Shown here piece by piece: positions 12,361 through 24,354 of a stretch of DNA of 64,000 nucleotides. The position numbers and the translations under genes are program-made. The stretch comes from Labia minor (Eukaryota; Arthropoda; Insecta; Dermaptera; Spongiphoridae), in NCBI GenBank assembly GCA_963082975.1, contig OY720350.1, positions 45,462,734 through 45,526,733 on the forward strand, read 5' to 3'. Below the pieces are notes generated by a model that saw nothing but the letters and a program-made list of their open reading frames with translations, was not told the origin of the DNA and made no database searches. Position 1 is the stretch's first letter; each line of letters starts with the position of its first letter.

Positions 12361-12986
12361 CAGTGGCGTACCTAGAACTTTTGCCTCCCGGGGCGATCTC
12401 CAGTTTGCCGCCCTTTCTATTATAAGTCAATCAAATAGTGGTTTTTATAAATTAATACACATAAATAAATTATTAAGTTATTTAATCAATATTAATTAAT
12501 ACACAGAGTAAATTTTTTTACACATATTTGTATGCACTCGTAAACATATTTATATAATATTTACTCTTCTAGCTTTCATACTAGAAAAATCGTGTATAAT
12601 GCTCTCAAAATTTATATTATTTGTAATTTCTTGTTCTATTGACAATATTGCAAGATTTTGTAATTGACTCATTGTAGAACGAAGATAATTTTGCCGAACA
12701 AAATCTTAAAGATGCGAACGAATTTTAATGAATACAATAAAATAAAATTATTATCCTGTTCTTGGAATTAGAATTCAAAATTTACACTAAAATGCATTTA
12801 TATACACCGAGGAATAATATTCGAAATCATATAGTTGATCATCATTTATATAAATCAAATAGTAAACCTATAATAATCATAATAATCATTTATTATTCAA
12901 GAAAGAAAAAAAAATAAATATGAAATGAATAAGTTGCTTTTTACAACTATAACTAAATATAAAAAATGCCGCCCGGTGCGCCACTG
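12361..12986. mobile_element. hAT-type MITE, 626 bp
   Basis: Left end CAGTGGCGTACCTAGAA and right end the inverse of CAGTGGCGCACCGGGCGGC share the CAGTGGCG start. A perfect 8-bp duplication TATGTATA flanks it (12353-12360 and 12987-12994), diagnostic of hAT-type transposition. The ends are GC-rich and the interior AT-rich with no ORF, so it is non-autonomous. Confidence 0.85.
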
Positions 12987-13304
12987 TATGTATAAAAATT
13001 TAAAAAGAAAATTCTATATTTTTTATTAAATAAAATGTTTTATTATAACGTTTTTCTCAACTGCACTTGGCGTCTATCTCTATCGCTCTTTTAACAAATT
13101 GAAATCGATTTTTCATCATCTTAATATTAAGATAGACTTTTGAAAATTTGTATAGATATTTCAATCAATCCCTAGAAGGTATAGAAGAAATATAATTGAA
13201 TTATAATTAATTAGCGTTTGAATTGCTCCGATTAAATTTTTTTCAACGGATTCTGAAACATAAATATTGATTTCAGGATAGATTTTCATTTTGAACCTCT
13301 TTAA

Positions 13305-13792
13305 CCCTTTGGGTACATTTGACGGCTCACGCTCGTCATGCGCAAATTTTGGCGTAATAACATTTGACGAGTCCGACTCGTCATTTCAAATAACGCCAAC
13401 AGAGTCCAAACAACACCCTACAAAAAGATGCCGAGTTTGTTATAAAAACAAAATTAGAAGTGAAACTACCTGGCAGTGCAAACAATGCCAAGTACCTCTG
13501 CATTTACCAACATGTTTCGAAAAATATCACACTTTGCAAAATTATTAGTAATTTTCTTTTTGATATATTTAGTTGTTAGTTGAAAACTATTTGTTATTAT
13601 TTTTGTTTGTTTTATTTATCATTATTATTCTGTAATTATTATAAACTTATATCTTATTTAAACTATGTATTAAATTGAAATAAACAATTTGTTACATACA
13701 AAATATTGCATTATCATACATCATTCAGATAGCAACAAATTAAATACGTTTCAGATGCATGATACTCTTTGAATAATTCAGTACCCAAAGGG
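13305..13792 (+). mobile_element. piggyBac mini-element keeping the C-terminal Cys-rich domain
   Basis: TTAA duplications lie at 13301-13304 and 13793-13796, with 12-bp terminal repeats CCCTTTGGGTAC. Both are hallmarks of piggyBac transposons. Near the left end is a 19-bp palindrome TGACGAGTCCGACTCGTCA (13365-13383). In frame, 13400-13548 encodes KRCRVC, CKQC and LHLPTCFEKYHT, matching the cysteine-rich DNA-binding C terminus of piggyBac transposases, with a stop at 13548. The catalytic Asp triad and N terminus are absent, and no ATG opens the frame. It is an internally deleted, non-autonomous derivative. Confidence 0.85.
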
Positions 13793-13796
13793 TTAA

Positions 13797-14220
13797 AAAA
13801 TTTTTATAGCATTAAAATCAATGATGAATTCTTATCAATCAGTTATATCGCCAATGAAGGAGTTTTCCCCCTCAAATGGCATAGAGAAAAGATCTTTTTT
13901 TTATGTCCCCAAGAGAAAGGAAACAAAACAATAAAATAACCTTTTTTTATGAAGACTCTATATATATATATATTTATAAAATATACATTTATAAAATCTC
14001 ATATTAATAAAAATTATTTATTTATAAATATAATATAATAATTATTATTCAATAATAACATTTACTTAATCAATTTTAGAAGATTAATATATTTTTTTGT
14101 TTTATTCAATTTGCAAATTTTCGTATAACTTCATCTTTTCTAATTCTCTTGTTATATTAAATAAATTTATCAAATTAAAATTGTACTAAAAAGAATAAAA
14201 TAATATAAATATAAAATTTT
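13797..14220. other. AT-rich spacer
   Basis: AT-rich, with a short (TA)n tract near 13960. Nothing was recognised. Confidence 0.5.
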
Positions 14221-14770
14221 TTTTATAAAATAGTTTTTCCAATGGACTAAAAAGAATAAAATAATTTTTCTATAAGGCTGACAAAGTTTATGGATGAATT
14301 GCTTCATACTCAACTAAAAACGTTGGGCGATTTTAGTTTTCATTTGATTTCTATGCAATTAACTTTCTTTATAGAGCTATTATTAATATATATACATACA
14401 TACCACATTAAAAAACTTCATTAACAAGTAACACTTTTTCTTCTAATATAATCATCCATTTTGGATTTGATAGATAATATGTAAATTTAATAAAAATTCT
14501 TTTAAATTTTGATACATACTTTGATATAAGTATATTACAGTGAAAAATAATAAAAGATTAATTTCTTAGCTCTAAAACTTATCAATTTTATTGCATGATA
14601 AAAAAATTTGTCACTTTATGTGTTTAATAAAATTTTTATTATTACAAAAAATTGACTTGATTGTTCATATTCGTTGAATATCAAGTACTTCATCCATAAA
14701 CTTTGTCAGGCTTATAGAAAAATTATTTTATTCTTTTTAGTCCATTGGAAAAACGGTATTTTATAAAATA
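14221..14770. mobile_element. Foldback element with about 95-bp inverted arms
   Basis: 14221-14316 and 14675-14770 are near-perfect inverted copies. Both contain TTTTTCCAATGGACTAAAAA and, after AATAAAATAATTTTTC, TGACAAAGTTTATGGATGAA, differing at a few bases (AAGGCTG versus AAGCCTG). The roughly 360-bp loop is AT-rich without an ORF. The target duplication cannot be decided in this AT-rich context. Probably a MITE of an unassigned DNA-transposon family. Confidence 0.7.
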
Positions 14771-15042
14771 TTTTTATTTTTATATTTTTGATCGATTTCA
14801 ATAAATATTAAATTTAAATTGTCTTCAAAATAACCTTTATTTATAATAAAATATACTATCTACTGAATATTAATTCCTAAACTTATACTTTGTACCTTAT
14901 AACTTAATAATATTAAAAATTAGAATTTTGAAATTTAATTATACTATCAACTTTTCTCAAATTTAATATAATATGATTTGAATTTTTCGAACCGTGTAAA
15001 TTATGTATTTGCTAATTTTTGCATTTTGTTTATATACGTTAT

Positions 15043-15234
15043 AGAATGTTTGAAATTCCTAACGAAGTTTGCTTACGTTCCATTCGCCCTTTAGATCTAA
15101 TAATTAAACGTAACTCTATTGTTTCCAAGTCGGTCGAATATCGGCTTCCAAACAAGAGGCCATCTCAGTCTCAGTCAACAGAAAACGGGCTGGTATTTAT
15201 CAAGATGAAACCAGATGACATTTTCAATCACTAA
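15043..15234 (+). CDS. Candidate host 3'-terminal exon, unknown product
   Basis: A 64-codon open stretch starts MFEIPNEVCLRSIRPLD and ends MKPDDIFNH with a stop at 15232-15234. It is preceded directly by TTTATATACGTTATAG, a plausible splice acceptor. Base composition is visibly less AT-rich than the flanks and codons look balanced, unlike the neighbouring low-complexity ORFs. There are no recognisable motifs, no transposon ends, and no similarity to the repeat families in the window. It could be the last coding exon of a host gene or an unrelated chance ORF. Confidence 0.3.
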   Translation, partial: RMFEIPNEVCLRSIRPLDLIIKRNSIVSKSVEYRLPNKRPSQSQSTENGLVFIKMKPDDIFNH

Positions 15235-15931
15235 ACGAGGATGTTAGTTTCACTCCCACAAAGTGCACTGTCCAACTACCTAAAGATATCAATCCAATTC
15301 AATAGAATGGAAAAGATCCAAAGGAAATGAAATTTGACATGGATAGTCAATTCATTTATATTTTTTTAACTTTAAATAGAGAAGTGAATTCTATTCTTTT
15401 TATTTTATTATTTGACTTTCGCGATTTAAACCCTTATTAATCAGTTTACGTATTTATTTACTTTGATTACATTACATAAAATTGATAACATGACATATAT
15501 ATATATATATATCATAAGTTATTATGATTAATTTCATGTTTTATAGTGAGTCTCGTCGTTTCGCTTTTTCCTCTCATTTTGTGCCATTTTCAAAACAGTT
15601 TTTTTATAAGGAAATTTTTTGGATTTTGAGTTATTTGGGTGGGCATTCTTTGATTTACTGTGTTCTTAAGTTCTGAAGAATCATCGGTACTAGCACTGAC
15701 ACTGAAACACGTCTGGTTCGTATGTCAGTTGGCCTCGTGTATGATGAAAAATGAAGAAAATTATTTTCTCTTTTGAATAAATTATTTAATATTACCTTTT
15801 GACAAATTTATCGTCTCTAAATATATTGTTTTCATCTTTAATAGTGTTTCTCGCTTTTATAACATATATACATTTCTAAATGTGTAGCCAAAAAAAATAT
15901 TCAATTTTAAACATATATTAATTAATTTCAT
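15235..15931. other. Spacer
   Basis: Mixed sequence with a (TA)n tract near 15495. A less AT-rich patch at 15660-15750 has no open frame of note. No feature was called. Confidence 0.4.
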
Positions 15932-16320
15932 AGACCCAATTCCTGTGTTCGATGGCGAATGGACTTATTCGGGTCTTCCTCAATGCTACGCTCTACAGTA
16001 GCAATAGCTTCTTCTGTACGCACCGTACGGCGTCTCTGGGGATGCGAGTTATCAATAAGAGTTAACGTGGTGCAAAAACGTTCCATGGTTAATCGAATTA
16101 ACTGCTCTGATAGACGATTTTGTCGACGATAAAATGAACGTAGTGGACGATACGTATTCCGCACAGAACCATTATTTTCGAAATAAAATTGCACTATTTG
16201 CAAGCGTTGTTCAGGCGTGAGTCTATTCATGATGAAGAATAAACTGAGAATAAATCACTTAAATCGGTCGTCAACTTGAACAGTAATGCCAAAGTTCTAT
16301 ACCTCGAAAAAAACACCCCC
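15932..16320 (-). mobile_element. Tc1/mariner-superfamily relic (family C, copy C1)
   Basis: The minus strand starts at the TIR end (inverse of GGGTGTTTTTTTCGAGGTAT), then a start codon at about 16230. The frame reads MNRLTPEQRLQIVQFYFENN and onward through SHPQRRRTVRTEEAIATVER to a stop. This is the paired HTH DNA-binding region of an insect Tc1/mariner-type transposase. The element is truncated before the DDE domain: the frame ends after HRTQELGL. Related copies lie at 36757-37311 and 53291-54171. Confidence 0.8.
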
Positions 16321-17565
16321 TTTATATATGATATTAAATTTTAAAAGATAATCAATTTTAACACTTGGTATATATTTAATATGATTAAATAAAAAAGATC
16401 TTATTCTTTGATATATGTTTTAAGGGTTAATCGAAGTAAAATAGCAAGATGTTTGAATAAAAAAAAAATGAAGAGTGATGACATTAATTTAAGGAGATTA
16501 CAAAACTGCTAATCTTATTTAAGGTAACTAAATTTATTAATTTTTCTAAAAAAAAAAAAATCTTATTTAATATTCTGATATTTAATTATAATAATTTTCA
16601 TAATTTAGTATTTATATAAAATTGATTTAACGATTAAAAAATGTTAATTTTAAAAAATGAATAATGAATAATTTCTCATCAAAACTCTAGCAAAATTAAT
16701 GGCTTTATCATTTACTAATTTATATCTTAATCATTTCTAATTCTAAATTTTTTTATTCACATTTCAAATTTTTCTATAGAGAACTTATTTTTCAAACTTT
16801 TTCAAATAATAAATTGAATAAAATAAATAAATAAATAAAATTATAAATACATAAATCCAAAGAAAATAAACATTTTAATGTATTTATTTTAGTTCTACTT
16901 CTATTTCTAAAGATTTTTTTTAGATTAGAAATTTAAATTCTTCTTTTTTTCATTTTTATTTTCTAGGAAATATTTTTATTAGAATCTAAAAATCTCTCTC
17001 TCTCTTGAGACATTCACTTTTCATTTTCATGGAAATGTATACAAATATACTCTTGAAGGCTTTTTTTTATAAAATTTGTAATATTCCACAATTTTAGACT
17101 GACCTGAGATCCTATACCTCATTTTTTCTTTCTCTTTCACATAATAACATTTACGTTGATTTGGTCTTTTCTTTAATATTCCATGAGATTTAATATTTCT
17201 CTCCAAGGAATGACATTCAAAAAGTAATTAGCAATATACTTAGAGTGTATAGTGTATTTAAATAATAATTTCGACTATAAATTTACTCATAAATTTATGA
17301 TTTTTCTCATTTAATTTATTATGATTTCTATAATAAACTAGCTGCTCAGAGCGCCTTCGGCACTCTTCATACCTAGACGTGGGCTCCGCCCCCTGTACCC
17401 CCGAGTGGTACATAGTATTTGGTTGAATGTTGTAAAAGGTTTTCATCCATTTTGTTTCAATCAGTATATTACATAAAACATTCATTTCTTTTTCTGTTCT
17501 TATTTAAAATATTTTTTTAATTTAATCAGTAAATTAATTATATATATTATTATTGTATATGGTAT
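16321..17565. other. AT-rich spacer with small GC patch
   Basis: Mostly AT-rich, with (CT)n near 16994. A compact GC-rich patch at 17340-17412 (GAGCGCCTTCGGCACTC, GGGCTCCGCCCCC) may be a remnant of a short repeat, but no ends could be defined. Sequence from about 17480 to 17565 is shared, inverted, with the flank of 28822-28890. Confidence 0.4.
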
Positions 17566-18612
17566 ATCTATCTACCTATGTGGCTCAAAGATACTCGAAA
17601 GTTCTTGGCCGCAACAACCACATTTCTCCAAGTGTCCCTATCCTGAGCCCTTGTCCCATCTCTCTTACGTCTCTTCCTACGCGTCCTTAGTTTTCCAAGC
17701 GGACGTTTTCCAATCGGTCTCCCCACCAATATCTTTTTCCTCTCCCATTCAAGCCACGTGCCCTGCCTATCGCAGCTTTTTCCCTTTTATAACCCTAACT
17801 ATTTCTGAAGATGCAGAAAGGCCATGCAATTCCTCGTTTTGCAGTCTCCGCCATTCCCCGGTGATCTCATCTTTCTTTTGCCAATAAATGCAGGGAAGAA
17901 TCCTATTCTCAAATACTCTGAATCTACTCTCCCAGAGTCATAGACCATGCCTCCCACCCATATAATGCAACAGGCAAAATAATTTTTTTATATATTCCCT
18001 TTGATAATAATGTTGATGAGATAAGCCTCTTTACTGCATGATAACAGGCGTTTCCCGATTGCAACCTCGATTTAAATTCTTCTCAAATATTATTATCCTT
18101 CGTGATTACATTCAATTTTTCTACATATTCAAATTCTACATTTTGTATATTAAGATTTTGTATGTTAATACTGTTCCTCTATGTTACTAAATATTTTTTC
18201 TTATCACCTGTAATGTCCCAAGGGCATTGATAATTCGAAATAATTTTATAACAATCCGAAAGCATGTTGCTTGGAAACCGCCAGACTCCAAACATATCGT
18301 GAAAATGACATTTTAAAATGCAAAGGATTACTATTTATTAAATGACAAAAACAGTTTGTTCCCTAGCAATAAGCAAGAGACATCTTACCAAACGGAGGGA
18401 TCTTTTCAGTGTAATTGTTCTCTTATTGGCTACTTTTGAACACGTGACTCGGAATTGATGAATTTGATTGGCTATTCATTTCATCAAAAAATTTTCACTA
18501 TTAATTTCAAACCCCATCTCTTTTCCAACCTCCATTAACTTTTCCTCGCTATCTGTAATTGCAATTCCCGAATCTCCTATTATATTTAAGTGGTCTGGGT
18601 AACCTAATACTA
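17566..18612 (-). pseudogene. RTE-like LINE fragment, copy L1
   Basis: On the minus strand this carries the 3' part of a non-LTR retrotransposon ORF2. It includes the region downstream of the reverse-transcriptase palm, the LYGCEAWS-like segment, and the conserved C-terminal R-x-RWAGH-type block, ending at a (GATA)n-like tail (17566-17578). The YADD catalytic box has decayed to YPDH (at about 18589-18600). Many stops and frameshifts are present. A 291-bp insertion (18208-18498) splits it. The element and both flanks are duplicated in inverted orientation at 28064-28890. Confidence 0.75.
18208..18498. mobile_element. Unclassified 291-bp insertion in LINE copy L1
   Basis: Begins CTGTAATGTCCCAAGGGCAT and is bounded by TCAC on both sides (18204-18207 and 18495-18498). 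LINE copy L2 has the uninterrupted sequence TATCACTATTAATT at the corresponding place (inverse of 28155-28168), so this is an insertion in L1. No ORF or TIR was recognised. The TCAC pair could be a 4-bp target duplication. Confidence 0.5.
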
Positions 18613-19598
18613 CTAAAGTCTACAAATAATTAGTGAACAGAAATATTGAATTCGCAGTTTTTTTTCTAATATCTGTCATAATGGAAATATCTTAATTAAT
18701 GTTGTTCATTTTGGCCTGAACCCGCAATGATATCTCCTAATATTTCCTCCTGTTATAATAGTGAAATAGAGTATAATATTTCTTGATCATATCATTTTGA
18801 TATTTTATTTTCATTGCTCTTTTTTTATTGAATATTTTTAATTATAATGAAATTTGAGAAAATGCAAAGTTAAATACTTGAGACAATTTATAAAAATTAA
18901 CTGTATAAAACTTCATTTATTAATTTTTTTAGATCATAGTTAATTCCCTCCCTTAAAAGAAAAGAAGAAATATTCAAATATATAGAAAGAATAAATAAAA
19001 ATAAGTTAAATATGATCTAAATATTTTATCAAATTAATTAAAATGACAACTTTTTGAATAAATTATTTAATTGAAATGATATTTAAATATAAGAATGTAA
19101 AATAAAATATTATATTAATTCTTTGTTTGATTAAATTGAACCTGTAGTGTTTGAAAAATAAAAATATATATAACATTAATATAATATATTTAAATTACTA
19201 AATCTCAAAGATAATAAAATTAATTTATTAGAGAAAATATAGTGTTAAAACCGTTAATAAGAAGAGGAAGGTGAATTTAATTGAAATTGGATTTAAAATA
19301 AAAATTTAACTCTGGCTTATTTGCATAGAGATGGTTCAATTGAACAGTTCAGTAAATCTCCGTTAGCCAAATGAACTAATACCGTTTGGGTACAATTAGA
19401 AAGTAAATGCCACCAAGCTAATCGACTATTTGAAAAATTGACATTTATTTGAAATGGGTGGATTCAATAGCCATTTGTGCCAAATTAGACCTTAGCCTTA
19501 ATTATTTGAAGATATCTTCACAAGTGAATCTTATTACTATTTAATCAATTACTTAAAATAGATGTTAAATTTATATTTAAGCATATATATATATATAT
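18613..19598. other. AT-rich spacer; end of inverted duplication
   Basis: 19034-19136 matches the inverse of 28064-28160, marking the outer edge of the segmental duplication. The rest shows no recognisable feature; a (TA)n tract lies at 19584-19598. Confidence 0.45.
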
Positions 19599-19898
19599 CA
19601 GGCCTAGCCAACCTAAATGACTCCATGGGCCACTTTGATTAGCAGCAATGCTACAGGGGCCGAATTTTAGGGAAACTTGCTTTTTGAAAGGTAAAAGAAA
19701 CAAAATACTTCATTTACGAATAAACTCTTTATTGTTTCAATTAAATTTGGAGTCCTATCTAATGTGAAATTTGTTTTTCTTTATTAATTAATTATAATTA
19801 TTTCAATTATATTCTCTGTTTTTGAATATACAAACTAGAAATGAAAGTTCCAAAAGAAATATAAAGTTAACTGGCGGGCCGAATGCGGCCCGAGGGCA
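19599..19898. mobile_element. hAT-like relic
   Basis: Starts CAGGCCTAGCCAACCTAAAT and ends in GGCGGGCCGAATGCGGCCCG, the GC-rich palindromic end motif also seen in the hAT MITE at 59614-59899. The outermost right terminus has been replaced by (TA)n, and no target duplication is visible. Confidence 0.45.
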
Positions 19899-20788
19899 TA
19901 TATATATATTTGCATGTGTATGAATGTTGCTGACCTCAATTCTTAAGGGTTGCAATTTAAACTTTTATTACTTTTGTGGACCTTGGCTTGGCCAATTACT
20001 TTGAATACGATTTGTGAAATAAGCAAATTTTAATTATTTTAGTGTATGGTTTATATATATATGTGTTTTCTGTTTTACTTGGTATAATTCCTTTTCATAG
20101 AATCTATAAATGCTACTTGACAAATATTTTGAATTAGAATTAATATAGTGGAAGGTGGGGACTAAAATATTTGGGTGGCATCTTAGACCGCGTGCACCCA
20201 ATTTCGGTCTAATCAAAGGAACGGTCAAACGAGCTGTCAAATCATGTTATTATAATTTTGTTGACCAAAATAACATAACAATAAATTGAATGTTTATTAT
20301 AACAAGTTTTAGTATAGCTAGTTATATAAAAGAGACTCTCCATAACGAACTTTCTATTTCTAAGTTGGACTTCTACCCTAACGATGTCCATTTCATTTCG
20401 AAAAGTTTCATGATTCCAGTAAGTGAAAGGGAGTTTGATGAGTAATAAGAGTTTTAGTGGGTTGAGGTGAGCACGGAAATGTCTTCTCGTATATTTCATC
20501 TTAATGTTGATCCACAAACGATGATCAAGTTTGTTTGGTGTTTCCCAAAGGAAATAACCGGACAATCTAGAAAAAGAATACACCTTGAATACTGATTCGA
20601 TATATTATTTGAAATTTGTTAAAATTATCCATTTAATTATATATGTATTATATATATAATTAATCTTTGTTATTTAGTTATTCATATTCAGGACAGGGAG
20701 TATATGCTACCTTTGGGCATCGATTTCCCGTCTGCAATTCACAGAGATAGAGAATTATTATTTAAATTATATTATTATTATGTTTGTA

Positions 20789-20819
<31 letters not shown>

Positions 20820-22001
20820 TATTACAGTTCCACTGTCTTTTCAATTCCAAACGAATTACTCAGGTGTTATTGCCTTCGGTTCGAATAAAATAAATCAAAG
20901 GTGACTTGGATATTTCTAAACATTCTTTGAAATTGCAGATTTTATATGAATAGGGTGTATTTATTGATTCAATTATATAATTTTTTCCAGAAAGATTATT
21001 TTAAAACTAGAATGTCAAAAAAAAACATTTGTTTTAAACTTTAAAACATCGATTTTAGGAATCTATGATATAAATAAATAAAATTCTTTCTTAAGACTTA
21101 TTTCTAGATTTTTTTAAGGTAAAAAGTATTAAATTAGAAAATTTAATATGTACCCATGATTTTTTGTTCTAAATAATATTAAATCATTGGCGTCGCAATA
21201 TGGTCTTCACTATATGCGTTTTGTTTTAGGTTAAAATGCTCATGTTCTTCAATATACATACAACAGTGTTTGAAAGAACAGTCTTCTTGTGCTCCAGTAG
21301 TTATTTATGTAGTTAATATTTATATAAACACAATGGATACTCGGAATTGTCACATTTGCATGACATCAATCAGTATTCGTCAAATATTTTATCTGAAATT
21401 CACACCTAGTTCTCGCCGTTTACTTCAGTCCTTGTAGCTTTTGGAATACCCGTACACAACGGGCGGCGCGCTTATTTTATACTTTACTGTACTTTACTGC
21501 TTTACACATTTTTCTAAATTTCTTTTGATAAACTAAATCAACTCTTCTGCAAATTTATTTTCCTATAAAAGTGTTGAAAAAATTTACAAAAATAACATAG
21601 AGTACTATGGGACAGAAAGAAAATGTTAGTGACTGTGTTATAATCAAAGAAAACGCGGGTCAGTACGTGCAAGGTAGACTGCTTATATGTGCTCGATCGA
21701 TATGTGCTTTACTTCAACTTTTTATTATCTTTATTATTTATTTCTATTTATTAATTTATTTTCTTTTAAAAATAATGTAATTTAACATTATTTATTATAA
21801 TTTAGCAATAATATTGTTAAAATCATGGTGAAAATAGCATAGACTTGAGTGATTTTTTGAGATTTGGAACGGATTATACTTGGTTTTTAGTTATTTCTTA
21901 TGAGAAAACTCAATTGCTTGTCGTTTTTAGTTGTACTAACAACGACATCAGAGTATACTGTATCATCATCACAATATTGTAATATTAAAATCTAAATCGT
22001 T
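19899..22001. other. Possible host-unique sequence
   Basis: Contains patches less AT-rich than average (20160-20580, 20690-20905, 21230-21480, 21600-21720) separated by (ATT)n at 20775-20822 and other simple sequence. The longest ORF (113 codons, minus strand, 20242-20583) shows no family motif. A 58-codon plus-strand ORF at 21607-21780 begins MGQKENVSDCVIIKENAG and ends hydrophobic, also unrecognised. This stretch lacks transposon ends and may be single-copy intronic or UTR DNA. Confidence 0.35.
20827..20900 (+). other. Weak candidate exon
   Basis: The acceptor-like TTACTATTATTACAG precedes, and the donor-like CAAAG|GTGACT follows, a 74-nt stretch open in one frame (PLSFQFQTNYSGVIAFGSNK). 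No homology is recognised. The acceptor derives partly from an ATT microsatellite, so this is weak. Confidence 0.2.
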
Positions 22002-22275
22002 TCTCAACCTTTTAGGATTTGCGGCCCAGTTTTCAATCATAATTATCATCGCGCGTCTCCCCTCCCCGTTTAGAATTATAATTAAATATATACGACAAAA
22101 TATTGTGTATTTTGGATTCTGTTTTTAAATTATTTTTAACTAAAAGGCAAAAGTTTTATGTTAAGCGTGCTTTTATTTTTCTTTCAGTCAGTTAATCAAT
22201 TTTTTTAAATAATATTTTCTATTGTATATTTTTGCACCCCCCCCCCCCCCCACCCAGAGAGTCATGCACCACTGG
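22002..22275. mobile_element. Decayed hAT-like repeat
   Basis: CTCAACCTTTTAGGATTTGCGGCCC at the left (positions 22002-22026) and, inverted, CTCAACCAGTGGTGCATGAC at the right share the CTCAACC start typical of some hAT-derived MITEs. A C15 homopolymer lies at 22236-22250. The CAG termini and the TSD are not clear. Confidence 0.35.
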
Positions 22276-22392
22276 TTGAGTCAAAATCTCATAAAGAAGT
22301 CAGGGATCTATAAATACAAAAATACCATTATCATTATTTAGACTTAATTAATCTTATTTATCTTATATATATTAATTATTTATCAACTATAA

Positions 22393-23014
22393 AAATAAGT
22401 TGACCTGTCCGAACCGACCGACGGTTTGAAATAAATTAATTTCCAGGTACAGAAACAATTTCAAATAATTTTAATGTATCTATTAATGTAATTAATAAAA
22501 AACAGATATGGATATAACATAAATATTTTTAATTTTATTTTATTTTTAATATATATATGTAAGACCAGGCTGAGACGTCATGAATGGCTGGATGACGTCA
22601 TTTAATTTTAAATTAAGAAAAAAACTAATAAAGATGATTTTTCTCGAGTATAAAACCAATGCAAAGTGCATGATTCGTGATGATATGTAAAAAATCTCCT
22701 CATGTGAAATTTGGTGTGAAAATAACCCTTCCCTTCCTATCGTCGATCGCTACTACTACCATTTCGGGTTTCCGGATTTGCACCAAAAGTTGATCAATTC
22801 ATCATACTGATGCATTAAGTAAATATAACAAATTTCATCAAAATCCGTTGAGCCGTTCAGGCTGTACACATCTATACGGACGGACGGACAGACATCATGC
22901 TAAAAATACTCTTTTCTGTTAAGAAAATGCATAATTCGTGGAGATATGTAAAAATCTCCACATGTGAAATTTGGTGTGAAAACAATACCTCCATTAATAT
23001 CGTCGGTCGGTAAT
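22393..23014 (-). mobile_element. Helentron-like family B, copy B3
   Basis: Nearly full-length. The terminal hairpin is damaged (TTGACCTGTCC-GAACCG; the GGCCAG part is lost). The core ACAAATTTCATCAAAATCCG, the block GGACGGACGGACAGAC and the CGTCGGTCGGTAAT end are present. The first TGACGTCA has become GAGACGTCA; the second is intact at 22593-22600. Confidence 0.7.
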
Positions 23015-23471
23015 AATGTTTTCATCTAGAAAATGATTAATTTTACATGTGGTTTAATCATCTTTTGTTAATAAATTTAAGAAAAATATTTTAAGTATAT
23101 TAGAATTGATGACTGTGTTAGATATGGTAATGTTTACTAAACTTTTTTTTTTTGAAAATACTTTTGTTTATTTTATAATATAAATATAAATAAAAAATAA
23201 ATATTATTTTAAACAACCGCACTAAAAGGAACAGTGTGTATTTTATAAATTGAAAATATTGTTTATATTTATAATTTTATTGAACGGAAGAAATGGAATG
23301 TGTATTCTACGATAAGCAGCTAAATTGGAATTAATTAATAAACCTCCTCGCGAATATTATTATTAAATATTTATATATAATTCTTTATTAAAAGAGTGCG
23401 AGAGTCCAAATAGGTCCCAAAGAATCTGAACCCCGAAGAATTAAAAGTGAATTTATATTCTATATAATATA
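23015..23471. other. AT-rich spacer
   Basis: Nothing was recognised. Confidence 0.5.
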
Positions 23472-24334
23472 CGGGAGTCATTCCATAAGTAAAGAGACAA
23501 ATTCGATAATTTTAAAACTATTCAATGAATGTGTACAATTTTTCAGGGGTATTAGTTGGCAACCTTGGGATACGCATTGATCAGCTGTTTCATCATTTTA
23601 TAACATACATAACATAACATAACTTCAAAATTGTCAGTTCACAATGGCAAGTCGACTAGAAGATTGCACCTTAGAAGAGCAGAGTCTGTCATTAGATTTT
23701 TAGTCACAGGTAAAATTTTTTCTAGAATGTTGATTAAAGTACGGTAAAAGTTGTGTGAACCGTGCGAATTTTTACAAGTGGGTTGTTCGATTTAAAAGTG
23801 GCCGAACAAGTGTAGGAGATGAACCTCCATGTGGACGTCCAGTGGAATTGTCTATTGCGATTTCCTTGAAGATCAGCGAACTATCAATAGCCAATACTAC
23901 TCTGAGATGCTTGAACACAAGGGTAGCTCAGCTATCAGGATCAAACGCCGTGGACTCTTGTCAAAAGAAGTCATTCTTCAGCACGATAACGTCCGGCTTC
24001 ATACAGTCCAGCTGATAAAATTGGGTTGGGAGGTCTTACCTCATCCTGCCTACAGTCCGGATCTTGCCCATCTGTTTTTACCTGTTCAGAGTTTAGACCA
24101 TTCAAGGTCGAAAAATATTTACTTAAAATGAAGAAGTTAAGGAAGGGGTATAAAAGTGGCTTCGGGGTAAATCGAAATAATTCTTCATCAATGAAATTAG
24201 GAAGCTGCAAGAAAGATGCGACAAGTGTATAACTGTGGGGGTAATTATTTTGAAAAATAGCCTGTATTTTTAAGAATTAAATAAACCGTTTTTGAGGTAT
24301 AGTCATTTGTCACTTTACTTATTGCATGTACCTC
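23472..24334 (+). mobile_element. mariner-type element with decayed transposase (MASRLED family)
   Basis: The left end has CCATAAGTAAAGAGACAAAT and the right end the inverse of CAATAAGTAAAGTGACAAAT, with TA at the boundaries. A start at 23644 reads MASRLEDCTLEEQ, then a one-base loss shifts SVIRFL out of frame. The HTH segment VNRANFYKWVVRFKSGRTSV with GDEPPCGRP follows. After an internal deletion the frame continues KEVILQHDNVRLHT...LPHPAYSPDLA, i.e. the second and third catalytic Asp regions of a DD34D transposase. The first Asp region is missing, so it is inactive. Confidence 0.85.
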
Positions 24335-24354
24335 ATATTTATATTAAATATGGA

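Noticed and set aside
20242-20583. 113-codon minus-strand ORF
   Set aside because: No recognisable domain, no support for a start site, and no splice signals at its ends. It may still be unique DNA, but it does not merit a CDS call.
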